Counted from the first letter of the stretch, positions 35,365 through 44,556 are shown. The stretch: 64,000 bases of DNA from Larkinella terrae (GCF_009668025.1 NZ_WJXZ01000009.1:496001-560000); one strand, 5' to 3'. The notes: generated by a model not told the origin, from the letters alone. Translations and numbers: made by a program.

Positions 35365-35817
35365 TTATTTACCGTTTACCTGTTTTTTCGCAAAGACCGA
35401 GCCCGCGTATCCGTTGTAGCCTTTGATGGTGTAGCGGAGAATCAGGGTTTCGTTGACCATTTCACCCTCGCCGGAAATAGTGTACTGATCACCCAGGTAG
35501 TTGATAAAAGCCTGATCTCCAATCACCAGGTAGACACCCGAAGCCGTGGCTTCGATCGGGTTCTTGACCAGATTGGCCAGATTTTCGATCAGAAACGTGT
35601 TGGGTTTTTCGGTGCTTTTCCGCACCGTTAACAGGTAATTGTCTTTAGGATTGACTTCCTGTACGGTAAATACGCCGTCAAACTCGGTTGGAGGAACCAC
35701 GACGGGTTCGGGCGTATCACAACTACTCAGCAGGAGAAATGCGACAGGTAATAAAATGGCAAATTTTAGACACGCAGCCTGTAACGGCCACATTTTTAGT
35801 AGGGCTGATCGGTTCAT
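35365..35817 (-). CDS. Small lipoprotein of unknown function
   Basis: About 150 residues from the ATG at 35817. A signal peptide ends in the lipobox LLLSSC (Cys33), followed by a Pro/Val-rich linker and a compact beta-rich domain (FDGVFTVQEV, NYLLTVRKS, GVYLVIGDQAFINYL, YTISGEG). I do not recognise the family; the fold resembles small lipocalin-like lipoproteins of Bacteroidota. First gene of a pair with the deaminase. Confidence 0.7.
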   Translation of the reverse strand: MNRSALLKMWPLQAACLKFAILLPVAFLLLSSCDTPEPVVVPPTEFDGVFTVQEVNPKDNYLLTVRKSTEKPNTFLIENLANLVKNPIEATASGVYLVIGDQAFINYLGDQYTISGEGEMVNETLILRYTIKGYNGYAGSVFAKKQVNGK

Positions 35818-35915
35818 TATTTTCAGGTTGTACAACTACAGACCACAAAAATAAGAAGGTCGCGCGATATTTTAACAAAAACCAGTGACCGTTCGCTAAA
35901 ACGTCCGATTCTTGG

Positions 35916-35923
35916 TACTTTTG
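35916..35923 (+). promoter_or_regulatory. -7 promoter box of rluD
   Basis: TACTTTTG is a full match to TAnnTTTG. It lies five bases before an ATG at 35928, which would make that ATG nearly leaderless, and 23 bases before the ATG at 35946. It therefore favours the later start for rluD. The -33 side is weak. Confidence 0.45.
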
Positions 35924-35945
35924 TAAGATGTTACAACCTGAAATT

Positions 35946-36986
35946 ATGGCTCAGCAGGACGAAGAGCCGGTGCTTGCTGATCCGGATGAAGACGAGCTTT
36001 ACGAACATTACCGCATCGTGGTCGATCCCGGCCAGAATTTGATGCGGATCGACCGGTTTTTGACCGAGCGATTACCCAATGCCACCCGAACCAAAGTCCA
36101 GAACGCCATCGACAGCGAATCCGTCAAAGTTAACGGCAAGGCGATCAAGGCGAGTTACAAAATAAAACCGCAGGATATCATTACGGTATCGCTGCCCCAT
36201 CCACCCCGCGATACCGATATTTTACCGGAAAATATTCCGCTTAACATCGTTTACGAAGACGACGACGTGCTGGTATTGAATAAACCGGCAGGAATGGTGG
36301 TGCATCCGGCCTACAGCAACTGGACCGGTACGCTGGTGAACGCGCTGGTCTATCATTTTCAGAATCTGCCGACCTCGCGCAACGGCAGCATCCGCCCCGG
36401 TTTGATCCACCGAATCGACAAGGATACTTCGGGTTTGATGGTCATTGCCAAAACTGAGTATGCGATGGCCCACCTCGGGCGGCAGTTTTTTGAACACACC
36501 ATCGAGCGAACTTATAACGCCATTGCCTGGGGAGAACTGAAGGAGGAAGCGGGCACGATTACCGGAAACATCGGCCGCAGCCTCCGCGACCGGAAAGTGC
36601 AGGCGGTTTTTCCCGATGGCAGCCAGGGCAAACACGCCGTTACTCACTACAAAGTGTTGAAATCCCTGCATTATGTTTCACTGATCGAATGCAAGCTGGA
36701 AACCGGTCGGACGCACCAGATTCGGGCGCACATGCAGTACCTCGGCCATCCGCTTTTTAGTGATGCCACCTATGGCGGTGACCGGATTCTGCGCGGCAAT
36801 GCCACCGGCGCTTACAAAGCATTTGTCCAGAACTGTTTTGCGCTAATGCCCCGTCAGGCGCTCCATGCCCGGTCGCTGGGTTTCGAACATCCGAAAACCC
36901 ACGAGTGGCTTCAGTTTAACTCCGAATTGCCGGACGATTTCCGGGCGGTTCTGGAAAAATGGGAGAATTACCTCGAAAACCGATAA
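35946..36986 (+). CDS. rluD: RluA/RluD-family 23S rRNA pseudouridine synthase
   Basis: 346 residues from ATG 35946 (MAQQDEEP). An S4 RNA-binding domain (about 30-80, RIDRFLTERLPNATRTKVQNAI) precedes the pseudouridine synthase domain with the catalytic aspartate in HRIDKDTSGL (Asp158). The RTHQIRAHMQYLGHPL strand near 255 is typical of RluA/C/D. The acidic N-terminal tail (residues 4-20) is common in Cytophagales. It converts specific uridines in the large ribosomal RNA; specificity for the helix-69 sites (RluD) is likely but not proven. Confidence 0.9.
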   Translation: MAQQDEEPVLADPDEDELYEHYRIVVDPGQNLMRIDRFLTERLPNATRTKVQNAIDSESVKVNGKAIKASYKIKPQDIITVSLPHPPRDTDILPENIPLNIVYEDDDVLVLNKPAGMVVHPAYSNWTGTLVNALVYHFQNLPTSRNGSIRPGLIHRIDKDTSGLMVIAKTEYAMAHLGRQFFEHTIERTYNAIAWGELKEEAGTITGNIGRSLRDRKVQAVFPDGSQGKHAVTHYKVLKSLHYVSLIECKLETGRTHQIRAHMQYLGHPLFSDATYGGDRILRGNATGAYKAFVQNCFALMPRQALHARSLGFEHPKTHEWLQFNSELPDDFRAVLEKWENYLENR

Positions 36987-36991
36987 GCACT

Positions 36992-37218
36992 ATTTCGCAA
37001 TTCGCTATTTTACTTTTCGATATTCAGTATTCGATATTACTAACCTTTAAGAGACTGTCTGCCCCCAACCCCCTAAAGGGGGCTTTAGTCGACTTGCAAA
37101 AGCCCCCTTTAGGGGTTGGGGGCAGACCGCAGTAAGATGAATTCTGAATTTTAGATAGTTTTTAATTAGTTGCGATTATTAATATCGAATAGCGAACACT
37201 GAATAACGAATAGCGAAC
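36992..37218. repeat. Composite inverted repeat E: heptad arms around a 30-bp palindrome
   Basis: The outer left arm (36992-37040) is seven in-phase seven-base words fitting nnTTCGn/nTATTnn; the outer right arm (37184-37218) is five words fitting AnCGAAn. Inside lies a near-perfect 30-bp inverted repeat (37057-37086 with 37099-37127, one-base difference) built on GTCTGCCCCCAACCCC, with a 12-base loop. The outer left arm starts five bases after the rluD stop. Confidence 0.75.
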
Positions 37219-37264
37219 TATAGAAGACAGAATTTAAAAGACTAAACGAATAAACCGATCACGA

Positions 37265-37714
37265 ATGACAATCCGAAAAGGAACGCCCGCCGATGTTCCC
37301 TCTCTCTTTGAACTGGTTCAGGAACTGGCCTTGTATGAAAAAGCCCCGCACGAAGTAACCAACACCCCGGAGCAGATGTTGAAAGACGGTTTTGGCGAAA
37401 ACCCGCTTTTTGGTGTGCTGGTGGCCGAAATCGAAAACAAGATTGTGGCCATGTCGTTATACTATTATCGGTATTCGACCTGGAAAGGCAAGCGGTTGTA
37501 CCTGGAAGACATTATTGTCAACGAGGCTTTTCGCGGTCGGGGTTTGGGAAAAGCCCTTTTCGATGCCACCATCGAGGAGGCCCAGCACACCGAATGTACC
37601 GGAATGATGTGGCAGGTGCTGGACTGGAACGAACCGGCCATCAATTTTTACAAGCAGTTTAGTACCCGCTTCGATACGGGATGGTGGAATTGCCACCTGG
37701 ATTTTGATAAATAG
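37265..37714 (+). CDS. GNAT N-acetyltransferase, diamine/polyamine acetyltransferase-like
   Basis: A 149-residue acetyltransferase: MTIRKGTPADVPSLFELVQELALYEKAPHEV, the strand LYLEDIIVNEAFRGRGLGKALF with the RGRGLG acetyl-CoA loop, and the C-terminal DWNEPAINFYKQF. This layout, including the YEKAP and LEDIIV stretches, matches spermidine/spermine acetyltransferase (SSAT)-type enzymes. The amine acceptor is inferred from resemblance only. Confidence 0.88.
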   Translation: MTIRKGTPADVPSLFELVQELALYEKAPHEVTNTPEQMLKDGFGENPLFGVLVAEIENKIVAMSLYYYRYSTWKGKRLYLEDIIVNEAFRGRGLGKALFDATIEEAQHTECTGMMWQVLDWNEPAINFYKQFSTRFDTGWWNCHLDFDK

Positions 37715-37734
37715 CCGTAACTTCGCGCCACACC

Positions 37735-39963
37735 ATGAAAGTGCCGGAACCCTATTTCGGATCACTTTACTTGTTTACAATGCAATTCAATAAAAAACGA
37801 ATACTGATCATCGCGGGCTGGGTGCTGCTGGGATTTTTGATTCTGGGTGCAATTGGAGCCGGTATTGCCTACAACAAACGCGAAGCTCTTCTCAAGGAAG
37901 GACTTTCCAGAGCCATTCGGAAAGCAAAACGCGACTACGATCTGAATGTCACCATCGGAAAGGCCCAATTCACCGGCTTGTCGACGGTGGCTTTTTCCAA
38001 CGTTGCGGTCGTACCGGAAGGTCGCGATAGCCTGCTGCGGCTCGAGAAAACCGAAGTGGGCGTCAGCATCTGGCCGCTTATTTTCGGAAAAGTGGCGGTT
38101 TCTTCCCTGACGCTTCAAAATGGTTTGGCGCACATTGTCCGCCGGGATAGTACCAGCAACGTCGATTTCCTGTTAAAATCGCAGAAAAAAGACTCAAGCG
38201 CGACCGCCGAAACGGCCGACACTGGACGCCGGGTTGACCTCTCAGTGGTGGCCGAAAACCTGGTCGATAATCTGCTGGCCAAAATTCCGGACAACATGGA
38301 CGTTCGTAACCTGGAATTGCGGTTAACCGACAACGAACGGCAGCTGAGTTTCCTGACCCAAACCGCCACGATCGACGACGACGAACTGACGTCGACCATC
38401 CGGGTCAACAATGGCGAATCGGTCTGGCACCTGGTGGGTACCGTGGCACCTTCGGATCAGGAAGCCAATGTAGCGCTTTATGCCGACGGAAAACCGCTTG
38501 AATTACCGTATCTGGAACATCGGTTTAAGCTTAAGTTGCAAGTCGATACATTGCGGGCGGAACTACGCGATGTGGCCAGTTCGGGCGGAGAATTCAAGAT
38601 TGAAGGTGCCGGAGCGGTGCGAAATCTGCGGATCAATCATCCGGCGGTGGCGTTGGGCGACGTGCTGGTTGAAAATGCCGCGATGGACGCCAACGTCTTT
38701 GTGGGTGAGAATTACATTGGTATCGACAGTACGTCGACCATCTATCTGGGAAAAGCCAAAGCCCGGCCGTTTATCAAATACACGGTGTCGCCGGTTAAAA
38801 TCTACGACGTTCAGGTTCACACGGATTCGCAGGAAGCGCAGGATATATTTGATTCATTTCCGCAGGGGCTTTTTGAGTCGCTGGAAGGCATGAAAGTTTC
38901 CGGGAAGCTGAAGTACGATGCGGTTTTGCATCTGGATAGTTCAATTCCCGATTCCGTGCAGTTCTCGTCGGGTCTCACGCCGGATCAGTTCAAGATTCTC
39001 CAATTCGGAAAGGAGGATTTCAGCCGCGTCAATAAACCGTTCGAGCACGAGGTTTACGAAAAAGACAAACTAGTTCGGAAGTTCATTGTCGGTCCCGCCA
39101 ACCCCGATTTCACCCCGCTGAACGCCATTTCGCCCAATCTGCGCAACGCCATTCTGACGGCCGAAGATTACAATTTCTTCACCCACAACGGTTTTAACGA
39201 AAAAGCGTTTCGGGTTTCGCTGGCGACCAATTTCAAAACCAAAAAATTCAAGCGCGGAGGAAGTACGATTTCGATGCAATTCGTCAAAAATGCTTTTCTG
39301 AACCGCAATAAAACGCTCTCCCGCAAAGCCGAGGAAATTCTGATTGTGTGGCTTATTGAAAACCAGCACATTATCAGCAAGGAGCGGATGTACGAGATTT
39401 ACCTCAACTTCATCGAATGGGGCCGTAACATCTACGGAATCGGCGAAGCATCCCGGTATTATTTTGCGAAAAGTCCGTCGAATCTGGACATTGGTGAAAG
39501 CATTCTCCTGTCGTATGTCGTTCCTTCGCCTAAAGCAACGCTGAGCCGGTTTTATCCGGATGGTTCCGTAAAAACGTATCTCAGGGGGTATTTCAAATTG
39601 ATTGGCCGAATTATGGCGTCTCGGGGCTTAACTCCTTATGACACAACCGCCTACGGTTTTTATGGAGTGCGATTGCGGGAAGGATTGCGGCAGGAAATCG
39701 CCCCCGCCGATTCCATCGAGATCGATTCGCTGATGATGCCGGATGAAGAAACGGAGGAAAGTACCAACGGAATCAACGATTTTTTCCGCCGGGTGTTAGG
39801 GCGCGACCGGGAAGAACCGGAAGTCATTACGCCCCAGCAGGAATCTGCTAAAGGCGAAGTTGCTCCGACGGACTCGGTTCCCAAATCGCGCCGTCAACTC
39901 CGAAAAGAACGCCGGGAGCAGCGACGCCGGGAAAAAGAGGAACAGGAAAAGCAGGAAAACTGA
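37735..39963 (+). CDS. GT51 peptidoglycan glycosyltransferase without transpeptidase, with AsmA-like region
   Basis: 742 residues. One N-terminal membrane helix (about 23-43) is followed by a large periplasmic beta-rich region (about 50-420) that resembles AsmA/DUF748-type repeats. A GT51 domain comes next: ILTAEDYNFFTHNGF (Glu477 as catalytic base), RGGSTISMQFVKNAFL and WGRNIYGIGEASRYYF. No penicillin-binding domain follows; the C terminus is acidic, then very basic (RKERREQRRREKEE). It should polymerise lipid II glycan strands. An internal ATG at 37780 (MQFNKKR) is an equally good start. Monofunctional Mgt/MtgA proteins are about 240 residues, so the N-terminal region is the unusual part. 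Confidence 0.85.
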   Translation: MKVPEPYFGSLYLFTMQFNKKRILIIAGWVLLGFLILGAIGAGIAYNKREALLKEGLSRAIRKAKRDYDLNVTIGKAQFTGLSTVAFSNVAVVPEGRDSLLRLEKTEVGVSIWPLIFGKVAVSSLTLQNGLAHIVRRDSTSNVDFLLKSQKKDSSATAETADTGRRVDLSVVAENLVDNLLAKIPDNMDVRNLELRLTDNERQLSFLTQTATIDDDELTSTIRVNNGESVWHLVGTVAPSDQEANVALYADGKPLELPYLEHRFKLKLQVDTLRAELRDVASSGGEFKIEGAGAVRNLRINHPAVALGDVLVENAAMDANVFVGENYIGIDSTSTIYLGKAKARPFIKYTVSPVKIYDVQVHTDSQEAQDIFDSFPQGLFESLEGMKVSGKLKYDAVLHLDSSIPDSVQFSSGLTPDQFKILQFGKEDFSRVNKPFEHEVYEKDKLVRKFIVGPANPDFTPLNAISPNLRNAILTAEDYNFFTHNGFNEKAFRVSLATNFKTKKFKRGGSTISMQFVKNAFLNRNKTLSRKAEEILIVWLIENQHIISKERMYEIYLNFIEWGRNIYGIGEASRYYFAKSPSNLDIGESILLSYVVPSPKATLSRFYPDGSVKTYLRGYFKLIGRIMASRGLTPYDTTAYGFYGVRLREGLRQEIAPADSIEIDSLMMPDEETEESTNGINDFFRRVLGRDREEPEVITPQQESAKGEVAPTDSVPKSRRQLRKERREQRRREKEEQEKQEN

Positions 39964-39982
39964 CTATGATTACAGTGATAGA

Positions 39983-40092
39983 TTATGATTTCGGTGATTG
40001 GTTATGGTTGCGATGATTAATGATGCTTGATTCAATCTAAAATCATTTATTCCACTTTTATCACCGCAATCATTACCAATCACCGAAATTAT
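39983..40092. repeat. Inverted repeat H between convergent genes
   Basis: The left side (39983-40013) and right side (40060-40092) match as imperfect inverted copies built on CGGTGATTGGT words spaced nine to ten bases apart. It lies between the GT51 and trmD stop codons. Unlike repeats A-G it does not keep a strict seven-base period. Confidence 0.55.
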
Positions 40093-40098
40093 AGTCCC

Positions 40099-40773
40099 TC
40101 ATAGTAGCAAGTCCGGGCGACGCTGTTTGGTTCGTTCCAGCGCCTTCTCAAATCGCCATTCGTTGATTTTGGCTTCGTGACCCGACAGCAGGATATCAGG
40201 CACGGCATGTCCTTCAAAATCCGCCGGGCGGGTATAAACCGGGGGCGCCAGCAAATCATCCTGAAAAGAATCCGTCAGCGCGGAAGTTTCGTCGTTCAGG
40301 ACGCCGGGCAGCAACCGAATGATAGCATCGGAAATAACCGCAGCCGGGAGTTCTCCCCCCGACAACACGTAATCACCAACGCTGATTTCTTTCGTAATAA
40401 ACAGTTCGCGAGCCCGCTCGTCAACGCCCTTGTAATGCCCGCACAGGATGATCAGGTTTTGAGTGAGCGACAGCCGGTTGGCCGTCCGCTGGTTAAACCG
40501 TTCGCCATCGGGAGTTACGTAGATAATTTCATCGTACGTGCGTTCGGCCTGCAAAGCCCGAATGCAGCGCGCAATGGGTTCGATAGACATCACCATCCCG
40601 GCTCCCCCACCGAACGCATAGTCATCCACCCGGCGGTGTTTGTCGAGTGTGTAATCGCGCAGGTCGTGAATGTTGACTTCCACAAAACCGCCCTGTTGGG
40701 CCCGTTGCAGAATGGAATGGGCAAAAAAACTGTCCAGCAAACGGGGCAGGCAGGTTAAAATATCAATCCTCAT
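40099..40773 (-). CDS. trmD: tRNA (guanine-37-N1)-methyltransferase
   Basis: 224 residues from ATG 40773 ([13 protein letters not shown]), the normal TrmD length. The frame stays open upstream but only inside rimM. SPOUT-knot motifs are visible: [27 protein letters not shown] and [16 protein letters not shown]. It methylates G37 of tRNAs reading CNN codons and prevents +1 frameshifting. Its start overlaps the rimM stop by 11 bases, so the two are translationally coupled. Confidence 0.95.
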   Translation of the reverse strand: MRIDILTCLPRLLDSFFAHSILQRAQQGGFVEVNIHDLRDYTLDKHRRVDDYAFGGGAGMVMSIEPIARCIRALQAERTYDEIIYVTPDGERFNQRTANRLSLTQNLIILCGHYKGVDERARELFITKEISVGDYVLSGGELPAAVISDAIIRLLPGVLNDETSALTDSFQDDLLAPPVYTRPADFEGHAVPDILLSGHEAKINEWRFEKALERTKQRRPDLLL

Positions 40774-41353
40774 CGGGTAATTCCTCTTCGTCGGTCTCAT
40801 CGGTTTTCTTCCCGATCGTAGCCGAGGGTTCTTCCAGGTAGATATCGACCAGGCCGTCCGGAAGTCGGACGTGCAGAATCTTCCGGGCTTTATCCGCCGA
40901 GGGCGTCAGTTCGTCATTGACCGGAATTAAAACTTCTTTCCCCTTATAATCCATCGAAATCAGGTTCTGGGGGGCCACATTGTAAACCGTGCGAACCGTT
41001 CCGAGATCGCCCAGCTTTTCGTCATGGACCAGATAACCGACAATCTCGTGGAAATAAAACTGGCCTTCGTCCAGTTCGTCCAGGTTGTCAAGGGGCAGAT
41101 ATAGTTCACAGTTTACCAGTTTCTGGGCCTCTTCAATCGTTTCAACACTTTCCAGCGCCACAATCCCCCGGTTACGGTTTATGGAAATCGACTCAATAAA
41201 ATACGGAACCAGATCCCCCCTTATCTCGATCAGAACGGAATCCATTTCGGCATACAGTTCCGGCATGTCCACATCCAGGAAGAACACCAGTTCGCCCCGC
41301 ACGCCATGCGTTTTCGTTATTTTTCCGAGTTGAAAACAATCGTCTTTGGTCAC
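40763..41353 (-). CDS. rimM: 16S rRNA processing protein RimM
   Basis: 196 residues from a GTG start at 41351-41353 ([22 protein letters not shown]). The RimM N-terminal beta-barrel is followed by the PRC-barrel domain ([51 protein letters not shown]). It assists late assembly of the 30S head near S19. An acidic 25-residue tail is specific to this lineage. Second gene of rpsP-rimM-trmD. Confidence 0.95.
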   Translation of the reverse strand: MTKDDCFQLGKITKTHGVRGELVFFLDVDMPELYAEMDSVLIEIRGDLVPYFIESISINRNRGIVALESVETIEEAQKLVNCELYLPLDNLDELDEGQFYFHEIVGYLVHDEKLGDLGTVRTVYNVAPQNLISMDYKGKEVLIPVNDELTPSADKARKILHVRLPDGLVDIYLEEPSATIGKKTDETDEEELPDED

Positions 41354-41406
41354 GATTCACAATTTTTGTGTTCCGGTAAAGTAGCCTGAACGGGTAGCTA
41401 TAAAAT

Positions 41407-41454
41407 AACAACTGACGGAAATCCATTCCGAGAAACAGACTTCCATCAGTTGTT
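41407..41454 (-). terminator. Intercistronic hairpin between rpsP and rimM
   Basis: A 14-bp stem with one mismatch (41441-41454 with 41407-41420, AACAACTGA core) and a 20-base loop lies 47 bases after the rpsP stop. On the minus strand it is followed by ATTTTAT rather than a strong T run. It may attenuate rimM-trmD relative to rpsP. Confidence 0.5.
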
Positions 41455-41501
41455 AAAACGTACCGGCAGACCAATGTCCATCGGCACTAAATGACAAAAT
41501 A

Positions 41502-42059
41502 CTATGCCTGAGTTTCGCCCTCTTCAGCGGCTGGTGCTTCAGCAACCGGAGCGTCTTCAGCAGCGGCCTCATCGGTTGGTGCCTCAGCAACGGGTTCTTC
41601 AACCACGTTTTTCTTGGCAATTGCCTGTGCGCGGGTTTCGTTCACTTTCCGCTCTGCTTCCAGACGAGCCTGTTTAGCATCGGCTTTAGCCTGCGATTTG
41701 GTATCTGCGCTGCCCTGTTTGCGGCCTTCTTTGCCCTGTTTCCAGTCTTCGAATTTGGCATCAGCCTGTTCCTGCGAAATGGCACCTTTGATGACACCCA
41801 CTTGCAGGTGTTTTTTCAACATAACGCCTTCGTGCGACAGAATCGAACGGGCTGTATCAGTTGGCTGGGCACCTTTCAACAGCCAATCTACCGCACGATC
41901 GCTTTTCAGAACTACGGTAGTGGGATCGGTATTCGGGTTGTACGAACCGATTTTTTCAATAAAGCTACCATCACGTGGTGCTCTGGCATCGGCTATAACG
42001 ATGTCGTAAATAGCCAGTTTTTTGCGTCCCCGACGCGATAAACGGATTTTAACTGCCAT
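41502..42059 (-). CDS. rpsP: 30S ribosomal protein S16 with long C-terminal extension
   Basis: 185 residues; the S16 core is residues 1-80 or so ([51 protein letters not shown]). A Lys/Ala-rich helical stretch (about 100-150) and an acidic Ala/Glu/Pro tail (150-185) follow. Such extensions are common in Bacteroidota S16. S16 binds 16S rRNA helices in the 30S body. The gene starts the rpsP-rimM-trmD operon from a good -7 box. Confidence 0.95.
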   Translation of the reverse strand: MAVKIRLSRRGRKKLAIYDIVIADARAPRDGSFIEKIGSYNPNTDPTTVVLKSDRAVDWLLKGAQPTDTARSILSHEGVMLKKHLQVGVIKGAISQEQADAKFEDWKQGKEGRKQGSADTKSQAKADAKQARLEAERKVNETRAQAIAKKNVVEEPVAEAPTDEAAAEDAPVAEAPAAEEGETQA

Positions 42060-42133
42060 TTTATTGGATTGTGTTTGTTGAAGGAAACGACTTGTTCACA
42101 AAAGTGAGGCCGCCCTTCGATTGAATCAGGGGG

Positions 42134-42141
42134 CAAAGGTA
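42134..42141 (-). promoter_or_regulatory. -7 promoter box of the rpsP operon
   Basis: TACCTTTG on the minus strand, a full match to TAnnTTTG, 74 bases before the rpsP ATG. TCTG at 42162-42165 (20-base spacing) is a three-of-four match to the -33 TTTG. The long leader could carry autoregulation, but I see no defined structure. Confidence 0.55.
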
Positions 42142-42179
42142 GAAATTTTTATCCGGAAATACAGAATGTATTTTTGGAA

Positions 42180-42260
42180 ATGATGAATGCCGAATGTAAA
42201 TGTTTCCGGGTGGCATTACACTCTTACATTCGGCATTCATCATTTTACATTTATCATTCA
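42180..42260. repeat. Heptad inverted repeat F
   Basis: The left arm (42180-42200) has three in-phase seven-base words fitting ATGnnnA. The right arm (42226-42260) has five words fitting nCATTnn. The inner 15 bp (GAATGCCGAATGTAA and its complement) are perfect. The words are those of repeat B, 33 kb away, so B and F are the only two of this class that are plainly related in sequence. Confidence 0.7.
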
Positions 42261-42262
42261 GT

Positions 42263-42307
42263 CTAAAACGCCAAAACCCCGATCAGGTCGGGGTTTTGGC
42301 GTTTTAG
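42263..42307 (-). terminator. Strong terminator of the OmpA-family gene
   Basis: A perfect 20-bp inverted repeat (42263-42282 with 42288-42307) with a five-base loop. The stem includes the AACCCCGA/TCGGGGTT core and T-rich ends. It begins 14 bases after the ompA stop and can work in both directions. Confidence 0.85.
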
Positions 42308-42320
42308 AAGTCACTATTTC

Positions 42321-43868
42321 TTAGCGTGGTTCTCTCGGATCAAACCGTTGACCAGACTGGTAGTTCGAACGCAGCATGTTCATCGGAACGATCTTGATCT
42401 CGACGCGCCGGTTTCGCTGGAGATTGTCTCCGGAGGTGTTCGGCGCAATCGGTCGATACTCCCCGTAGTATTCAACCGTAACCCGGCTTGGATCAGAAAG
42501 ACCCGCACGGGTCAAATACCGCTTGGCCGCGTCAACCCGGCGTTTTGACAGCTGAACGTTATAGCCATAAGAAGCGCGGTAATCGGTGTGTCCCACCAGG
42601 ATGATACCGCAGTTGGTTTTTACATTCAGCAGTTCAATCACTTTCTTCAGGATGTCCTGCGACGCGGGGCGGATCGTGGCTTTGTCGGTATCAAATTCGA
42701 TGTTTCCAAACAACGCTTCGCATTCCGGAGCAAATTTACCGCGAAGAATCGAGCTGATGATACTGTCGAGGTTCATCGCTACACCGGCTCCGGAAACAAT
42801 GCTGCCGGCCGGAGTTGCGGGCTCTTTGTCAAACAAATCGGCCACACCGTCATTATCCGTATCGGTATACAAACGGGGATCGACCGGTTTTGGCATGTTC
42901 GCCTTGGCAATCGAATCCGCATCGTTCATCGTCGGGTTATACGGTTCTTTGATCAAATCTTTCGGATCGGCCCAGCGCAGGTGGTAGCGACCTTTTGCCG
43001 GATCATAAACACCATCTTTACCAACCCGAACGGCATCTTTTCCAATTTTGTAGGTCATGGCCAATCCCAGGCCAGCCCATTTGTCCAGACCCGAGTCACC
43101 CCGACGCCAGCCATAAACATTACCGGCTTTCGAGTTGTCAACGCCACCCACAGTCATGTCCAGTTTTTCGGTGTTAACCATATAAAGGGTTGCATCGAGA
43201 CCAATGTCCAGCCGGGAAGTCAGTTCATAATGCAGCGTTGATCCAAGCGGGAAAACGAATTCACGGGTATAAACCGAACCGTCTCCTTCCCATTTTCCCT
43301 GCGTAACCGAGCTGTAATCGCGACGGTCGTTGCTATACCGGATCATTTGGCCCGTGGTCAGGTCATACACCCGGGTATCGAACCACATCAGCCCTGCACC
43401 CGCGTGAACATCCCATTTCCAGCGTTTCAGCTTTTTGGTGCCAAACAGGAGTGATTTCAGGTTAGCGTTGGCATTAAGCGTTCCCTGAAGGAAATTGGAA
43501 CGGAACGAAGCGTTGTAGAGCGCCTGTTTGGAACCCCGCAGCGAACCCACGTGAAAGTCGGCTGACGCGCCGAACAGGTGAGTCAACTGTTTGTTGATGG
43601 AAATGCCAAGTGCCCCGGTCATTTTGGTGCTGGGGCCTTTTTCGGGAAATGCTTTGTAAAAACCGTAATTATCCAGGTCGCCAAAGAAACGGGTGATCGC
43701 GGGTGTGACGGTCACTGACCAGGTATTCATTTTGTAATCGCCTTCGTAGGATCGATTACGGGAGGATGCTCCGGCGGAGGAACGGTTGGTGGTGTCAGTT
43801 TGGGCATACCCGACAGCCTGCGTTAACAACAGAAGCGTCAGAGAAGCGAAAATGGAAATTTTCTTCAT
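42321..43868 (-). CDS. OmpA-family outer membrane protein
   Basis: 515 residues: signal peptide (cut after GYAQ, residue 23), a beta-barrel of about 270 residues, a calcium-type thrombospondin-3 repeat (DTDNDGVADLFDKEP, near residue 345), then a C-terminal OmpA peptidoglycan-binding domain with NIEFDTDKATIRP, LVGHTDYRAS and LSKRRVDAAKRYL. It links the outer membrane to peptidoglycan and is probably abundant. A divergent-looking 110-base leader separates it from rnpB. Confidence 0.92.
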   Translation of the reverse strand: MKKISIFASLTLLLLTQAVGYAQTDTTNRSSAGASSRNRSYEGDYKMNTWSVTVTPAITRFFGDLDNYGFYKAFPEKGPSTKMTGALGISINKQLTHLFGASADFHVGSLRGSKQALYNASFRSNFLQGTLNANANLKSLLFGTKKLKRWKWDVHAGAGLMWFDTRVYDLTTGQMIRYSNDRRDYSSVTQGKWEGDGSVYTREFVFPLGSTLHYELTSRLDIGLDATLYMVNTEKLDMTVGGVDNSKAGNVYGWRRGDSGLDKWAGLGLAMTYKIGKDAVRVGKDGVYDPAKGRYHLRWADPKDLIKEPYNPTMNDADSIAKANMPKPVDPRLYTDTDNDGVADLFDKEPATPAGSIVSGAGVAMNLDSIISSILRGKFAPECEALFGNIEFDTDKATIRPASQDILKKVIELLNVKTNCGIILVGHTDYRASYGYNVQLSKRRVDAAKRYLTRAGLSDPSRVTVEYYGEYRPIAPNTSGDNLQRNRRVEIKIVPMNMLRSNYQSGQRFDPREPR

Positions 43869-43978
43869 GAGAACTCAGGTTTAATTCATAAGCCTTTAAC
43901 GTAGAACAATCGCACGGCAAACCGGCGCTACGGCGGACCGTCTAAAACTACTCTTTTTCACTATTTCAGCAACTTTCC

Positions 43979-44434
43979 GCGAAGTAAATCTATAAGCCGG
44001 ATTCTGTCTCCGAATCAGATTGCCGAAACAACCCTTTCAGGTTCTTATCATTTATCTCGATTCCGGATCACTCCGGAACTCTATCGATCTACCCGCATCG
44101 GCATCATTCCGGATCACTCCGGAATTACAGGAACGAGTCGCCCCTATTCCAATGCTTATTTGATCTTTCAGCCCATAAGGTTTACCGTGCCCCGCCTGTC
44201 ACCAGCCGGGCGGTAGGCTCTTACCCCACCTTTTCACCCTTACCGCACCGAATTTAGAAACTAAATCCAGCGACGGCGGTATTTTTTCTGTGGCACTTTC
44301 TGTCAAATGGTCAGAAACGCTGAGCGCTTCCCTCCACCTGCCTTCCCGTTAGGAAGTATGGTACTCTGTGCTGTCCGGACTTTCCTCCCCGGTTCGTTAA
44401 ACCGTTCCGGAGCGATAAGACAATTTACTCCGCG
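43979..44434 (-). ncRNA. rnpB: RNase P RNA, bacterial class A
   Basis: Catalytic RNA that matures tRNA 5' ends. On the minus strand the conserved blocks are all present in order: GAGGAAAGTCCGGACAGCAC near the 5' end, AGGCAGGTGGAGGGAAGCG, ACAGAAAGTGCCAC, GGGTGAAAAGGTGGGGTAAG, GACAGGCGGGGCACGGTAAA, and AGAATCCGGCTTATAGAT at the 3' end. P1 pairs CGCGGAGTAAAT (44423-44434 side) with ATTTACTTCGCG (43979-43990 side), which sets the ends. Total about 456 nucleotides, somewhat longer than the E. coli RNA. Confidence 0.95.
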
Positions 44435-44458
44435 TTGGTTGCCATTCCGTGAATACCG

Positions 44459-44466
44459 CAAATCTA
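44459..44466 (-). promoter_or_regulatory. -7 promoter box of rnpB
   Basis: TAGATTTG on the minus strand fully matches TAnnTTTG and lies 24 bases before the predicted mature 5' end of RNase P RNA. A TTTT stands at the -33 position with 19-base spacing. Confidence 0.55.
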
Positions 44467-44556
44467 TAAATACTTAGGTTCTTTAAAAACCTGGTATCGA
44501 AAAACTGCAAATTTTTCGAGCCTATTGCCAAAAAAAAGGCACGAAATCGCGTTTAA

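Noticed and set aside
43979-44434. Possible tmRNA or other structured RNA
   Set aside because: The conserved blocks and the P1 pairing identify RNase P RNA; no tmRNA tag frame or tRNA-like end is present.
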